A stretch of DNA of 64,000 bases from Alkalihalobacillus sp. CinArs1 (lineage in GTDB: Bacteria; Bacillota; Bacilli; Bacillales; Guptibacillaceae): contig NZ_CANDOB010000002.1 of the NCBI RefSeq assembly GCF_947387515.1, forward strand, positions 558,001 to 622,000. The letters are read 5' to 3'. The translations under genes and the position numbers were made by a program. Positions 41,337-50,227 of this stretch are shown piece by piece (position 1 is the stretch's first letter; every line of letters starts with the position of its first letter). The notes beneath the pieces are model-generated. The model ran no database searches. It was not told the DNA's origin and saw only the letters and a list, made by a program, of their open reading frames with translations.

Positions 41337-42440
41337 TTGAGTAAAACAACGAGTTCATTAAAACCACTATTCGAATCATTTACAAGTGAAAACTTAAATT
41401 TAGAAAACCGCACGGTGATGGCACCGATGACGCGCGGCTTTTCTCCTGGTAACGTACCTGGAGAGGATGTTGCAGCGTATTATCGTAGACGTGCGGAAAA
41501 CGGTGTTGGTCTTATCGTGACAGAAGGAACTGGAATCAATCATCCTGCATCTGTTTCTGGCGCGAGTATCCCTGTCTTTCACGGGGAAAAGGCACTGAGC
41601 GGTTGGAAAAATGTTGTGAAAGAAGTTCACGAAGCAGGTGGAAAAATCGTGCCACAGCTTTGGCATGTTGGTATGACACGTAAAGCCGGCGACCTTCCAA
41701 ATGAGGAAGCACAGCCAGTTGGCCCATCTGGTCTTGATCTGTCAGGAGAAAAGGTGAACGAACCACTGACTGAAAAAGAAGTAGAAGAACTAGTAGAAGC
41801 GTATGCGCAAGCCGCAGCTGACGCGAAACGAATTGGCTTTGACGGCATCGAACTTCACGGCGCACATGGTTACTTGATCGACCAATTCTTCTGGGAAAGA
41901 ACAAACAAGCGTACTGACCGTTATGGCGGTGACCTTGTTGGTAGAACGCGATTCGCAGCTGAGATCATCGAAGCGTGTCGACGTGCAGTTGGACCGGACT
42001 TCCCGATCATATTCCGTTTCTCACAATGGAAGATGTTCAACTTTGATGCGAAGTTAGCGGAAACACCAGAAGAACTAGAGCGTTTCTTACAGCCGCTCGT
42101 TGAAGCTGGCGTAGATATCTTCCACTGCTCAACGCGTCGTTTCTGGGAGCCAGAGTTCAAAGGGTCTGATCTGAACCTTGCTGGATGGACGAAGAAGCTA
42201 ACAGGTAAGCCTGTTATTTCCGTTGGTTCTGTTGGACTTGACGGTGAGTTCACGAGCTTTGAAGGTGCAAACACGACGAGCCTTGATGGCCTTGTAGACC
42301 GATTAGATCAAGGTGAATTCGACCTTGTCGCAATCGGACGTTCTCTATTGATGGACCCTGAGTGGGTGAAGAAAGTTCGTGATGGAAGAGCGGATGATCT
42401 ACTTCCATTCGATAAAGAAGCCTTAAAGAAATTAACGTAA
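41337..42440 (+). CDS. Old yellow enzyme family NADH:flavin oxidoreductase
   Basis: A 367-residue FMN TIM barrel. Key features are the N-terminal NRTVMAPMTRGFSPGNVPG, the substrate-binding His in FDGIELHGAHGYLIDQF, and the phosphate-binding loops VGSVG and AIGRSLLMDPEWV. Such enzymes reduce the double bond of alpha,beta-unsaturated carbonyls. The TTG start follows GGAAGGAGAGG. It shows the strong codon regularity of a well-expressed gene. Confidence 0.86.
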   Translation: MSKTTSSLKPLFESFTSENLNLENRTVMAPMTRGFSPGNVPGEDVAAYYRRRAENGVGLIVTEGTGINHPASVSGASIPVFHGEKALSGWKNVVKEVHEAGGKIVPQLWHVGMTRKAGDLPNEEAQPVGPSGLDLSGEKVNEPLTEKEVEELVEAYAQAAADAKRIGFDGIELHGAHGYLIDQFFWERTNKRTDRYGGDLVGRTRFAAEIIEACRRAVGPDFPIIFRFSQWKMFNFDAKLAETPEELERFLQPLVEAGVDIFHCSTRRFWEPEFKGSDLNLAGWTKKLTGKPVISVGSVGLDGEFTSFEGANTTSLDGLVDRLDQGEFDLVAIGRSLLMDPEWVKKVRDGRADDLLPFDKEALKKLT

Positions 42441-42446
42441 ATGTAA

Positions 42447-42482
42447 GGAAGCCGATCGTGCATGCCACGATCGGCTTTTTTT
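42447..42482. terminator. Bidirectional terminator
   Basis: GCCGATCGTG and CACGATCGGC form a perfect stem around CATGC, followed by a long T-run. It serves the oxidoreductase gene and abuts the converging SMR gene. Confidence 0.8.
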
Positions 42483-42777
42483 ATAGAATAACGACGCCAG
42501 CGATGATGACGGCGATCGATAGAAACTTTCTTTTGTTTGCTTTTTCATTAAAAAGCAGGATGCCAGCAAGTGTAGTACCAGCGATGGATACACCGGACCA
42601 AACGGCGTAGGCGATTCCGACATCGATCGTTTGAACAGCGAGTGTGAGAAAATAGATACAAAAGCCAAACAAGAGGAACGACATCACGCTTGGGATGTGC
42701 TTTTTAAATCCTTTCGACAGTTTGACACTGATACTTCCTAACACCGAGCAGATAAGTGAGATGGTTAAAAACATCAT
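42481..42777 (-). CDS. SMR-family subunit lacking the conserved Glu
   Basis: A 98-residue protein with four hydrophobic segments and the SMR motif GIAYAVWSGVSIAGTT. In the first helix the family-wide membrane-embedded Glu (E14 of EmrE) is replaced: ICSVLGSISVKLS aligns with the usual LFEVIGxxxMKxS, giving Ser11 where Glu should be. As the second subunit of a pair it may rely on the Glu of its partner. It overlaps the first SMR gene by four bases. Confidence 0.82.
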   Translation of the reverse strand: MMFLTISLICSVLGSISVKLSKGFKKHIPSVMSFLLFGFCIYFLTLAVQTIDVGIAYAVWSGVSIAGTTLAGILLFNEKANKRKFLSIAVIIAGVVIL

Positions 42778-43121
42778 GACGGTTGTCCTCCTCTTTCAGC
42801 ATGTTTCCTTGGTGTGTTCAACCCAACGATACCGATCACGATGAGTGTGATGCCGATTAGTTTTGTAGTGGTCGTTGCTTCGTCGAAGAGTGCGATTCCG
42901 ATGACGGCGATCGTAACCGTCCCACCACCTGACCAGAGTGCATTGGTGATACCGAGGTCGTGGTCTCTTGTTAGAATGATATAGAAGGTGAGTGCTAAGG
43001 CATAGCTCAGAAAAACGATGACGCTATAGCCTGCGTTCGTAAACCCGTCTGCAAATTTCATAAACGTTGCGCCGATCACTTCAAACAGAATCGCGACAAT
43101 GAGTAGAACGAAATGTTTCAT
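42774..43121 (-). CDS. SMR-family drug efflux subunit with intact Glu14
   Basis: A 115-residue four-helix protein with Glu14 (AILFEVIGATFMKFADG) and GITNALWSGGGTVTIAV, the SMR signature loop. It probably forms a heterodimeric pump with the 42481 gene product. ATG 43121 follows AAAGGAGA; the frame is open further upstream without a good start. A divergent LysR gene and T-N11-A operator lie upstream. Confidence 0.85.
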   Translation of the reverse strand: MKHFVLLIVAILFEVIGATFMKFADGFTNAGYSVIVFLSYALALTFYIILTRDHDLGITNALWSGGGTVTIAVIGIALFDEATTTTKLIGITLIVIGIVGLNTPRKHAERGGQPS

Positions 43122-43211
43122 AATGAAGTCTCCTTTGGAATGCGCTGGTTTTATACTTCTAGAATAACGGGTGTGAGTAGAAGTGTGGTAATACATAAAA
43201 TGCATTAAATG

Positions 43212-43226
43212 ATAACTTGAGGTTAT
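43212..43226. promoter_or_regulatory. LysR-type operator (T-N11-A)
   Basis: ATAAC, five bases, GTTAT is a perfect inverted repeat with the LysR-family T-N11-A form, midway between the divergent SMR and lysR genes. Confidence 0.6.
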
Positions 43227-43304
43227 GATAAAGTGGAAAGTATAGTGATTTTAAGAAGTGGTTGTTACATTTTAATAATGTGAAGTTATGGAGGCCGTGG
43301 GGAC

Positions 43305-44132
43305 ATGCTACTGCATAAACTGAAGTATTTTATTGAAATTGCAGATAAAAGAAGTTTTACAAAGGCGGCCGAAGCGTGTTTTGTTTCGCAGCCGGCGCTT
43401 AGTAAACAGATGAAATTCCTTGAGGAGGAGCTAGGTTTTGCACTGTTCAATCGTTCGATCAGAGGGGTGGAGCTAACGAGAAAAGGTAGGTCGCTCTATG
43501 AAGATCTCTCTCCATTGTTTTCAAAAATCGATCAAACTGTCCATCACTATAAGCAGTTTGATCATATCCGGTTTGGTTCTACGCCACTGTTAAGTTCGTA
43601 CTTTTTACCGAGTTATTATGAAAAGCTACAATATACGAACCTGCACGTAACTGTTGTTCAGAATGACAGCCGTGATCTCGTTCCATTATTAAAAGCGCAC
43701 GACATCGACGCTGCAATCGTTCAAGATACGCCCTCGATCGAAGGGATATATTCAACGTTATTATTTCAAGAACCTTTTGTGGCAGCGATTCCGGTTTCTT
43801 ACGCACTGTCTTCAAGAAAAGAGGTGACGATGGAGGAATGTTTTGCTTATAAGCAGATCCTTCCCCCAGAAGGGAGCCTTTCAGAACAAGTAACGAACAT
43901 AATGCAGGAAAAGGGTATTGGAGTAGACGTGCTTGAAACCCACTACCTCGGCATGGTTGGACTTGTATCGATCGGGATCGGAATCGCTTATCTTCCAAAG
44001 ATGATGGCGGATGCGATCGAACATAAAGGCGTTACGTTCGTACCTATAAAAAGCGGCGTCTTAGAAAGGAAGATGTACCTTCATGCGGTTTCTCCTTCTA
44101 TATTAAAGCTTTTATCAGATACGATGCGCTAG
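43305..44132 (+). CDS. LysR family transcriptional regulator
   Basis: A 275-residue LTTR: HTH residues 1-60 (KYFIEIADKRSFTKAAEACFVSQPALSKQMKFLEEELG), followed by an effector domain with GLVSIGIGIAYLPKMM. The domain is shorter than average (usually about 295). Divergent from the SMR pair, which it probably controls. Confidence 0.87.
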   Translation: MLLHKLKYFIEIADKRSFTKAAEACFVSQPALSKQMKFLEEELGFALFNRSIRGVELTRKGRSLYEDLSPLFSKIDQTVHHYKQFDHIRFGSTPLLSSYFLPSYYEKLQYTNLHVTVVQNDSRDLVPLLKAHDIDAAIVQDTPSIEGIYSTLLFQEPFVAAIPVSYALSSRKEVTMEECFAYKQILPPEGSLSEQVTNIMQEKGIGVDVLETHYLGMVGLVSIGIGIAYLPKMMADAIEHKGVTFVPIKSGVLERKMYLHAVSPSILKLLSDTMR

Positions 44133-44163
44133 AAAAAAGCTCCTCTTATAATGGTGAGAGGAA
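44133..44163 (-). terminator. Terminator of the gerA-type operon
   Basis: On the minus strand TTCCTCT pairs with AGAGGAG and is followed by TTTTTT. Confidence 0.6.
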
Positions 44164-44164
44164 C

Positions 44165-45307
44165 TTATTGTAGATCCTGCGTTCCATATCCATCGACATC
44201 AACCTTAACGTCTACAGAAATGGGGACGTCTTTAAACGTCTCGTTCCAGTTCTTTTTATGAGACTCGTAGAAGGCAGGTTCTTTGATCCTCACCCATTTA
44301 GATAAACCAAGAAAATCTAACTCATATTCGTTTTGAGCCGGTTCAATGACTTGTTGTATGGACTTCTTAATGTGGTTCTCCGCATCCTTTGTTATCTTTT
44401 CATCCCAACCTTGTTTGAACACATCTCTTTCAATGTTCCAATCTTCTCCAAGACGGACAGTCGTATTAACTGAGACTTCTACTTTTAACTTACCGCTTTC
44501 TATCTTAGGATGGATCTCTGTACCTGCTGTAATAATTTCGAGAACAACATGGTCTTCAGAATGCTTTTCTTCTTGACCCGTTAAGGACACTAAGCCACCT
44601 TTTACGGTGTTAGTAAGCCACTTGAGTCCCTGCACTTGCTCACGGTTTAGCCAACCTGCAAGTTTGAAATCTTGATCTGAAATGATGGCAGCTCCTGATA
44701 ATCGAATACGGTTCTGGTTGATTTCAATTTCAGGGATAACGAAGCTCACATCTTCTGAAATATTACTTGAAAGTTCGCTGAACTTGGTGTTCTCTAAAAT
44801 CTCCAAACTTTTATCATTATTTTGTGTAAGCTCCTTAATTTGGACCGCAGGGAAAATTTCCTTCGTCGGCTCAACGCTCATGATATCTTCCACTTTTTCT
44901 TTCGTAACAAATACGGCGACTGTTCTTCGGAATTCATGATCTCGTAAAAAGAAGCTGATCAGTTTCCGAACAGATTCTTCTTCAATAAGTTTCTCTGAAA
45001 GAACAAGTGATTTTAAATGTGTAAAGTTTGGTGGACGATCGGTTTCAAGAGAATTTTCTCTTATAATTTCAAAAAACGATTCTCCTTCAAGTGTAAGATT
45101 TTGAAAGGGTTTTCCAGCTGCCTGACTGCCTTGGGATCTTTGTATGTTATTCGGTACGACATACTGGTGTGTCATTGAAAATTTTTCATCCTCACCAAAA
45201 TCAAGTCCAACTCCAATGATCAAGCCAACATCTTCGATTTCATTACTATCCCAGCAGGCTGAAAGAAAGAGTAAACAACAAATGGTAAACACCATCTTTC
45301 TTATCAT
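44165..45307 (-). CDS. Ger(x)C family spore germination lipoprotein
   Basis: A 380-residue protein with a lipobox FLSACWDSNEIED (Cys18), the last four residues being the family signature, and the GerC domains (GVGLDFGEDE; GAAIISDQDFKLAGWL). It is the C subunit of a germinant receptor and sits at the outer face of the spore inner membrane. It starts four bases inside the gene for the B subunit. Confidence 0.9.
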   Translation of the reverse strand: MIRKMVFTICCLLFLSACWDSNEIEDVGLIIGVGLDFGEDEKFSMTHQYVVPNNIQRSQGSQAAGKPFQNLTLEGESFFEIIRENSLETDRPPNFTHLKSLVLSEKLIEEESVRKLISFFLRDHEFRRTVAVFVTKEKVEDIMSVEPTKEIFPAVQIKELTQNNDKSLEILENTKFSELSSNISEDVSFVIPEIEINQNRIRLSGAAIISDQDFKLAGWLNREQVQGLKWLTNTVKGGLVSLTGQEEKHSEDHVVLEIITAGTEIHPKIESGKLKVEVSVNTTVRLGEDWNIERDVFKQGWDEKITKDAENHIKKSIQQVIEPAQNEYELDFLGLSKWVRIKEPAFYESHKKNWNETFKDVPISVDVKVDVDGYGTQDLQ

Positions 45308-46395
45308 CGTAAAGACCTCCTAATGGATGAAATGAGTAAGAGGATGAAAGGAATTCCAATAAGTGACGCATAAGACAAATAGTTGATGTATGTTCCATAC
45401 GAAAACAGTTCGGTTATTCCGTCTGGGAATATAGACAGAACAATGATAATAGAACCGATCAGGATGTTTAGGTAAATATTCTTATTGCAACGTAACGTTT
45501 TACATAAACCTAATAAAGCAGCGTAGTAGTAGGCAACGACAGTCGTGAAGATGGTGATGATCCATCCGAACAGAAACAATAGCTCGAAGCGTTCAAAAAA
45601 GAACCCTTGAAATTCGATCGACTTTGCCATCTCGATGGTTGGAAACGTGGTCACCTTCAGTTCCTCGAGGCTCAGAATCCCAATATTCAAAATAAAAAAG
45701 AGAACGTAGATCGTACATACAGTACCAAGGCTTATTAACATGATAGTCGACATCGATTTCCACCCCGATATTGACTTCCGATTCGATAGAACCATGATCA
45801 GTTCATATCCAACAAAAGAGAAGAATGTCGTTTTTGCACCTATGATGAGAGGAACAATGTCATTTACGAAAACTGGACGTAAGTTTGTAACTTCAATGTT
45901 CCGGACACTAAGGATGGTCAATAACAGGAACATCAGCAAAATGATAGGAAAATAAAGTTGCAAAAAAGCCATAATATTTGTGATTCCAGTTGAAACAAGG
46001 TAGACACATGCGACGATTAGAACGGAAATGACGACCAATCTAGGTGTTAAGTCAAGCAGATAATAATTCACGATTTCAGCCATCATTCTCATAATAAAAG
46101 CAGAAATGCAGATCGCGTACAAAACGAATATGATGTTGAATACACTCCCGAGAAGTCTACCTACGACGTTTGGTCCAATATCATAGATCGTCTGTTCAGG
46201 GTTGCGCTTGATGACAGAAAAAATCAAAAGCCCATTCAGAAAAGCAATCGCAGCACCTAGTACAACACTGACCCACATATTCGGTTGATCGATAACATTA
46301 GCAGCTTCACGTGGTAACGTTACGATTCCGACTCCGATGATCGTCGAGATGATGAACACAATGATGGGGAAGTTGGACAGTTGTTTGTCATTCAT
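45304..46395 (-). CDS. GerAB/GerBB-type germinant receptor permease subunit
   Basis: About 363 residues, ten hydrophobic segments, APC-superfamily fold with the start IIVFIISTIIGVGIVTLPRE. This subunit binds the amino-acid or nucleoside germinant. ATG 46395 matches family N-termini; ATG 46407 is the alternative and overlaps the A subunit gene more. Overlaps with both neighbours indicate coupled translation. Confidence 0.88.
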   Translation of the reverse strand: MNDKQLSNFPIIVFIISTIIGVGIVTLPREAANVIDQPNMWVSVVLGAAIAFLNGLLIFSVIKRNPEQTIYDIGPNVVGRLLGSVFNIIFVLYAICISAFIMRMMAEIVNYYLLDLTPRLVVISVLIVACVYLVSTGITNIMAFLQLYFPIILLMFLLLTILSVRNIEVTNLRPVFVNDIVPLIIGAKTTFFSFVGYELIMVLSNRKSISGWKSMSTIMLISLGTVCTIYVLFFILNIGILSLEELKVTTFPTIEMAKSIEFQGFFFERFELLFLFGWIITIFTTVVAYYYAALLGLCKTLRCNKNIYLNILIGSIIIVLSIFPDGITELFSYGTYINYLSYASLIGIPFILLLISSIRRSLR

Positions 46396-47842
46396 GTAGC
46401 TTCCCATCCTTTTTACCTAGTCTGAAGAACAAACGAATTACTGAGTCTTTGAGTTGTCTGAATCGAATTGGTGCAAAAGGTTCCATGTATGGAACGTTAA
46501 AGCTTCTGAGTGAAACGAGATGTGTTGAAAGAATAAACAGCGCGATTAGGATTCCATAGATGCCGAGTATCGCAGCAAAAAACAACAGGAAAAACCGAAT
46601 CGATCGAAGTGCAAGACTCAGCTGATAATTCGGTACAGTGAATGAACAGATCGCTGTAAATGAAATCACCATCACCATCATGGGACTTACGATTCCTGCA
46701 CTCACAGCCGTTTCACCGATAACGATCGCTCCTACGATACTCACCGTCGAGCCGATTGGCTTCGGAAGGCGTATACCAGCTTCTCGTAAAATTTCGATCG
46801 TAAGTTCCATTAAAAACGCTTCGATTACCGATGGAAACGGCACGCCCTCTCTTGTTTTTGATAAAGAGATGGCGAGGTCAGTTGGAATGAGACCGTGATG
46901 AAAGGAAATGAGCGAAATATAAACAGCAGGCAAAACGAACGAGATGATTGCAGCAAAATAAGTAAGGATTCGTGTAAGAGAAGCCGGAATCCATTTGAAA
47001 TAATAGTCATCAGGGGTTTGAAGCAGCATGTTTAGTGTGGTCGGTGCAATGAGTGCCGTAGGCGAACCATCTGTCAAAATGGTAATTTTCCCTTCCATCA
47101 AAGCATTGGTTACTTTGAGAGGGAACTGCGTATTCGTTAACTCTGGGAAAGCTGAGAACTTGTTTTTCCCAATCGCTTGCTCGAGCAATCCAGCGTCTCC
47201 TAAGTATTCTGCCTTAACGGATTGAATTCGCTCTCTAGCTTCTGTTATTAACTCTTCCGAGGCTTTCCCTTTTACATAAGCGAGTTCAACATACGTTTTG
47301 ACTTCCGTCCCGACAGCGAACCGTTCAAAAACTAAATCATTCGAATGAAGGTGCATCCGAATCAGTGATTTGTTATCTTGAATCGATTCAACAAACCCAT
47401 CACGTGGTCCACTAATCGTTGGTTCATTAACGGGTTCATTCGTTTTACGTTTTACGAAATTACACGTTTCAATCGCATAGACGACTTCTGTTTCTCCTTT
47501 TGCTATGATGATCGTAAAGCCATCCATCAAGTATGTGTTGATCTTATCGTAGTTCTTTACAACCTCCATCGATTCTACTGGTAATTTGCCAGTGAGCGAA
47601 AATGGGGTAATGGGTTCATTTTCTTGTGCTAGAAATAGAAGTGGCGCAATGATTAGTTTTTGAATCGTTTTTCGATTGGTGATATCTGCGATAAACAAAA
47701 TTGTGATCTCGATATCTGGCACTTCAAAAGACTTGCAGTGGAGATCACTGCTATGATGAAAATCGTCCATTATTCGTTCTTTAATGCTTTTGCTTTCTTT
47801 TGAAGAATCTTGTTGTTTGATTGAATGTCGTCTTATTTTCAT
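46388..47842 (-). CDS. GerAA-type germinant receptor subunit
   Basis: A 484-residue protein with a soluble N-terminal half (residues about 20-290) and four to five hydrophobic segments towards the C-terminus, including VPFPSVIEAFLMELTIEILRE and GSTVSIVGAIVIGETAV, which are GerA-family signatures. It is the first gene of the operon gerA-gerB-gerC. Expression in the forespore is expected; a sigma-G-like promoter precedes it. Confidence 0.92.
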   Translation of the reverse strand: MKIRRHSIKQQDSSKESKSIKERIMDDFHHSSDLHCKSFEVPDIEITILFIADITNRKTIQKLIIAPLLFLAQENEPITPFSLTGKLPVESMEVVKNYDKINTYLMDGFTIIIAKGETEVVYAIETCNFVKRKTNEPVNEPTISGPRDGFVESIQDNKSLIRMHLHSNDLVFERFAVGTEVKTYVELAYVKGKASEELITEARERIQSVKAEYLGDAGLLEQAIGKNKFSAFPELTNTQFPLKVTNALMEGKITILTDGSPTALIAPTTLNMLLQTPDDYYFKWIPASLTRILTYFAAIISFVLPAVYISLISFHHGLIPTDLAISLSKTREGVPFPSVIEAFLMELTIEILREAGIRLPKPIGSTVSIVGAIVIGETAVSAGIVSPMMVMVISFTAICSFTVPNYQLSLALRSIRFFLLFFAAILGIYGILIALFILSTHLVSLRSFNVPYMEPFAPIRFRQLKDSVIRLFFRLGKKDGKLHE

Positions 47843-47873
47843 GTCAGAATCACTCCGAACATAAGCTATCTGT

Positions 47874-47903
47874 TAGTATTCACAGACTAAGGTATTCTAT
47901 CCA
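47874..47903 (-). promoter_or_regulatory. Candidate forespore (sigma-G-like) promoter of the ger operon
   Basis: On the minus strand TGGATA (47898-47903) and AATACTA (47874-47880) are 17 bp apart, each one base from the sigma-G elements TGAATA and CATACTA. The ger operon follows at 47842. Confidence 0.4.
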
Positions 47904-47957
47904 AGGTAGCTTCGCGTTTTTGTTTGTAGAAAGAATTAAAGAGGGAGAGATCGTTCA

Positions 47958-48479
47958 GTGAGGTTATTTCATGTTAGCGAAGAAACTGACATAGAAGTGT
48001 TTGAACCAAGAATTCCAACACGTAAGGATTTAGATCAAACAAAGGGGCTCGTGTGGGCGGTTGAGGAGAGGTGCTTACCGAATTTCTTAACACCGCGAGA
48101 TTGCCCGAGGGTTTGTTATCACGTTGGAAGGGAGACGACCGACGACGATAAACAGCTTTACCTTTCACCACAGCAGCATCACCATGTCGTTGTCATCGAA
48201 CAAAAATGGCTAGAAGCTATGATGAACACGACGTTAGTTTTGTATGAATTTGCCCCGACGTCTTTTCAAAGTTTCGATGAGAACGCTGGGTACTACATAA
48301 GTGAGGAAGCGCAAATACCGATTGCTAAACACAAGATCGATGATTTGTTTCAAGAACTGTTTTCGTACGGCGTTGAACTTAGGATCACCCATGATTTATG
48401 GGAGATGCATGATGCGATTCAACAAACGACGTTTCATTGGTCGATGTGCAGGATGAGGAACGCATTGCCGAAGGGGTAA
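47958..48479 (+). CDS. DUF6886-like cytoplasmic protein
   Basis: A 173-residue protein starting MRLFHVSEETDIEVFEPR and containing RDCPRVCYHVG; the N-terminal HVSE and C-terminal MRNALPK recall the DUF6886 family of Bacilli. The assignment is tentative and the function unknown. GTG start after GGGAGAG. Isolated gene. Confidence 0.55.
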   Translation: MRLFHVSEETDIEVFEPRIPTRKDLDQTKGLVWAVEERCLPNFLTPRDCPRVCYHVGRETTDDDKQLYLSPQQHHHVVVIEQKWLEAMMNTTLVLYEFAPTSFQSFDENAGYYISEEAQIPIAKHKIDDLFQELFSYGVELRITHDLWEMHDAIQQTTFHWSMCRMRNALPKG

Positions 48480-48742
48480 GGCGGCGTTAGGTTTGATTGC
48501 GTTAAGGGTAGAGTATGATAACTCGTACGATTTAAGAGAAGCCTTCTAACTGCAAGTAAGAGGTATTTTTTTTGCCTTAAAAAAGTGGAATTTTTTAAAA
48601 ATGTGTGACGAACAATGCAAAATCCGACAAAAAGAGCACATTTGTCGCGTTTGGTTATTTATTTCTTCACCCTTTTAAGGTTATACTTGTTCTTTAGAAG
48701 AAGGACACAACACCCCTTTTTTATAGAGAGGATTGTATCACC

Positions 48743-49552
48743 ATGCTTGATTATAAATACTACAAATGTAACGACAAAAATAATGAAACGATCGTTTTGC
48801 TGCACGGGCTCGGAGGCAACTATGGTATCTTCAGTAAACAGATCGCAACGTTTAAAAAACAGTTTCATGTATTAGCGATCAATTTACCTGGACATGGAAA
48901 ATCACCTGGGACTTCAACTTATGATAAACCATTTACCAGTGACTTAGTTGTCGATAAACTTTTGCATACTCTAGATGAACTTAAAATAGACAAGGCTCAC
49001 GTGGTAGGAATTTCACTAGGATCTGTAGTTGCTCATCACATGCTACAACGTGCGCCAGAGAAAGTGAAAAGTGCAGTACTTGGAGGGGCTATTACACGGT
49101 TCACCCCACTCGCAACTTTTCTCTTATTGGCTGGCACTGCGGTAAAACGGTTTGTGCCTTACATGTGGTTGTACAAGCTGTTTGCTTACATCATGATGCC
49201 GAAAGCAAATCATGCAACAGCAAGAAAAGTGTTCATTAGAGAAGCTGTGAAAATGAATCGTCAAGATTTTTTAGCTTGGTATAATTTAGCGTTTACCGTG
49301 AAAGAAACGTATGCGGATGTTCAAAAGAAAGGAAAGAACGTCCCGAAGTTATACATTTCAGGAGAAGAAGACCACCTTTTTGTAGAACCATTGCTAGAAG
49401 ACACGAAGAGTGACAAACTCGCCCGTCATTTGGTATTAGAAGAATGTGGCCACGTATGTAACGTTGAAAAGCCAAAAGAGTTCAATGCTGCTTCGTTGGA
49501 ATTTTTTAACAAGCATCGTTCGAAGCATGAGCCCGTTTCATCTGCGCTTTAA
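48743..49552 (+). CDS. Alpha/beta hydrolase
   Basis: A 269-residue alpha/beta-hydrolase: oxyanion loop LLHGLGGNY, nucleophile elbow VVGISLGSVV (Ser), later Asp in ISGEEDHLF and catalytic His in ECGHVCNVEKP. It is a probable esterase or lipase of unknown substrate. Its 3' end overlaps the convergent lipoprotein gene by 47 bp. Its terminator lies inside that gene. Confidence 0.82.
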   Translation: MLDYKYYKCNDKNNETIVLLHGLGGNYGIFSKQIATFKKQFHVLAINLPGHGKSPGTSTYDKPFTSDLVVDKLLHTLDELKIDKAHVVGISLGSVVAHHMLQRAPEKVKSAVLGGAITRFTPLATFLLLAGTAVKRFVPYMWLYKLFAYIMMPKANHATARKVFIREAVKMNRQDFLAWYNLAFTVKETYADVQKKGKNVPKLYISGEEDHLFVEPLLEDTKSDKLARHLVLEECGHVCNVEKPKEFNAASLEFFNKHRSKHEPVSSAL

Positions 49553-50117
49553 GCGTTTGAATAGTAGGAGAGAGACTCGTCGATGACGAGTCTTTTTTAC
49601 GTTGTAATTCTGAGATTGTAGTAAACATTCTATTATAGACGTCTAGTATGTTTTCTTGAGACATTTCCTGATTATAGAGACCGAAACCCCAATGGAGATG
49701 ACCATCTTCTTGTGCATAATAACCAACCGCATATTCAGAATTGCTTAGACTTGGAGCACTTTCGTACGTAGAATCCGCATTATAGTAAGCGTAGGGTATT
49801 TTTTCTGATCCTATGAAAAAGAAAGGAAGGTCCGTTGTTTTGTATAGTTCGGCATATTCCCTTTCCGCAGCCTTTTGTAAGTGCTTTTTCATAATGAATA
49901 CCGCGTCAAAATCGAATGGGTCGATCTCCTTTAAATCTTCGAAATCCATCGGAACGAATGTGATCGACCGCTCTTCTTTTATCGTTGGTTTCGTTCCAAC
50001 AACGGCGATGGTTAACGGTGGTCCGTCATAACTTTCAAATTGTGGTTTGCCGCTATCGTCCGCTTGACACGAGGCTACTACCAGAATTGAAAGACATAGT
50101 AGTAAAAAACGTTTCAA
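49506..50117 (-). CDS. Predicted lipoprotein
   Basis: A 203-residue protein. TTG 50117 follows GGGAGG; it encodes a signal peptide and lipobox VVASCQA (Cys17). The soluble part carries IAVVGTKPTI and DFDAVFIMKKHLQKA stretches of unknown fold. The frame is open upstream (to 50276), but nothing there looks like coding. Its last 47 bp overlap the alpha/beta hydrolase gene tail-to-tail. Confidence 0.65.
   Translation of the reverse strand: MKRFLLLCLSILVVASCQADDSGKPQFESYDGPPLTIAVVGTKPTIKEERSITFVPMDFEDLKEIDPFDFDAVFIMKKHLQKAAEREYAELYKTTDLPFFFIGSEKIPYAYYNADSTYESAPSLSNSEYAVGYYAQEDGHLHWGFGLYNQEMSQENILDVYNRMFTTISELQRKKDSSSTSLSPTIQTLKAQMKRAHASNDAC
49573..49598 (+). terminator. Terminator of the alpha/beta hydrolase gene, inside the opposite gene
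   Basis: AGACTCGTC and GACGAGTCT form a perfect 9-bp stem with a GAT loop, followed by TTTTTT. The hairpin also encodes part of the C-terminus of the lipoprotein on the other strand. Confidence 0.75.
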
Positions 50118-50227
50118 TTCTATTCCTCCCTTGTAATCAACATCTCCTATTCTACCATAGTATATTGCCATGATATGGAAGGAGGGTATACTAATAGAGT
50201 AAGCTTTTTCAACGAGGGGGAACGTTT

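Noticed and set aside
41536-42274. Antisense ORFs inside the old yellow enzyme gene
   Set aside because: They mirror the strongly biased codons of the flavin enzyme and lack ribosome sites and protein-like composition.
48621-48650. CGACAAA/TTTGTCG inverted repeat upstream of the alpha/beta hydrolase as an operator
   Set aside because: The arms are only seven bases long, there is no positioned promoter, and no regulator is nearby.
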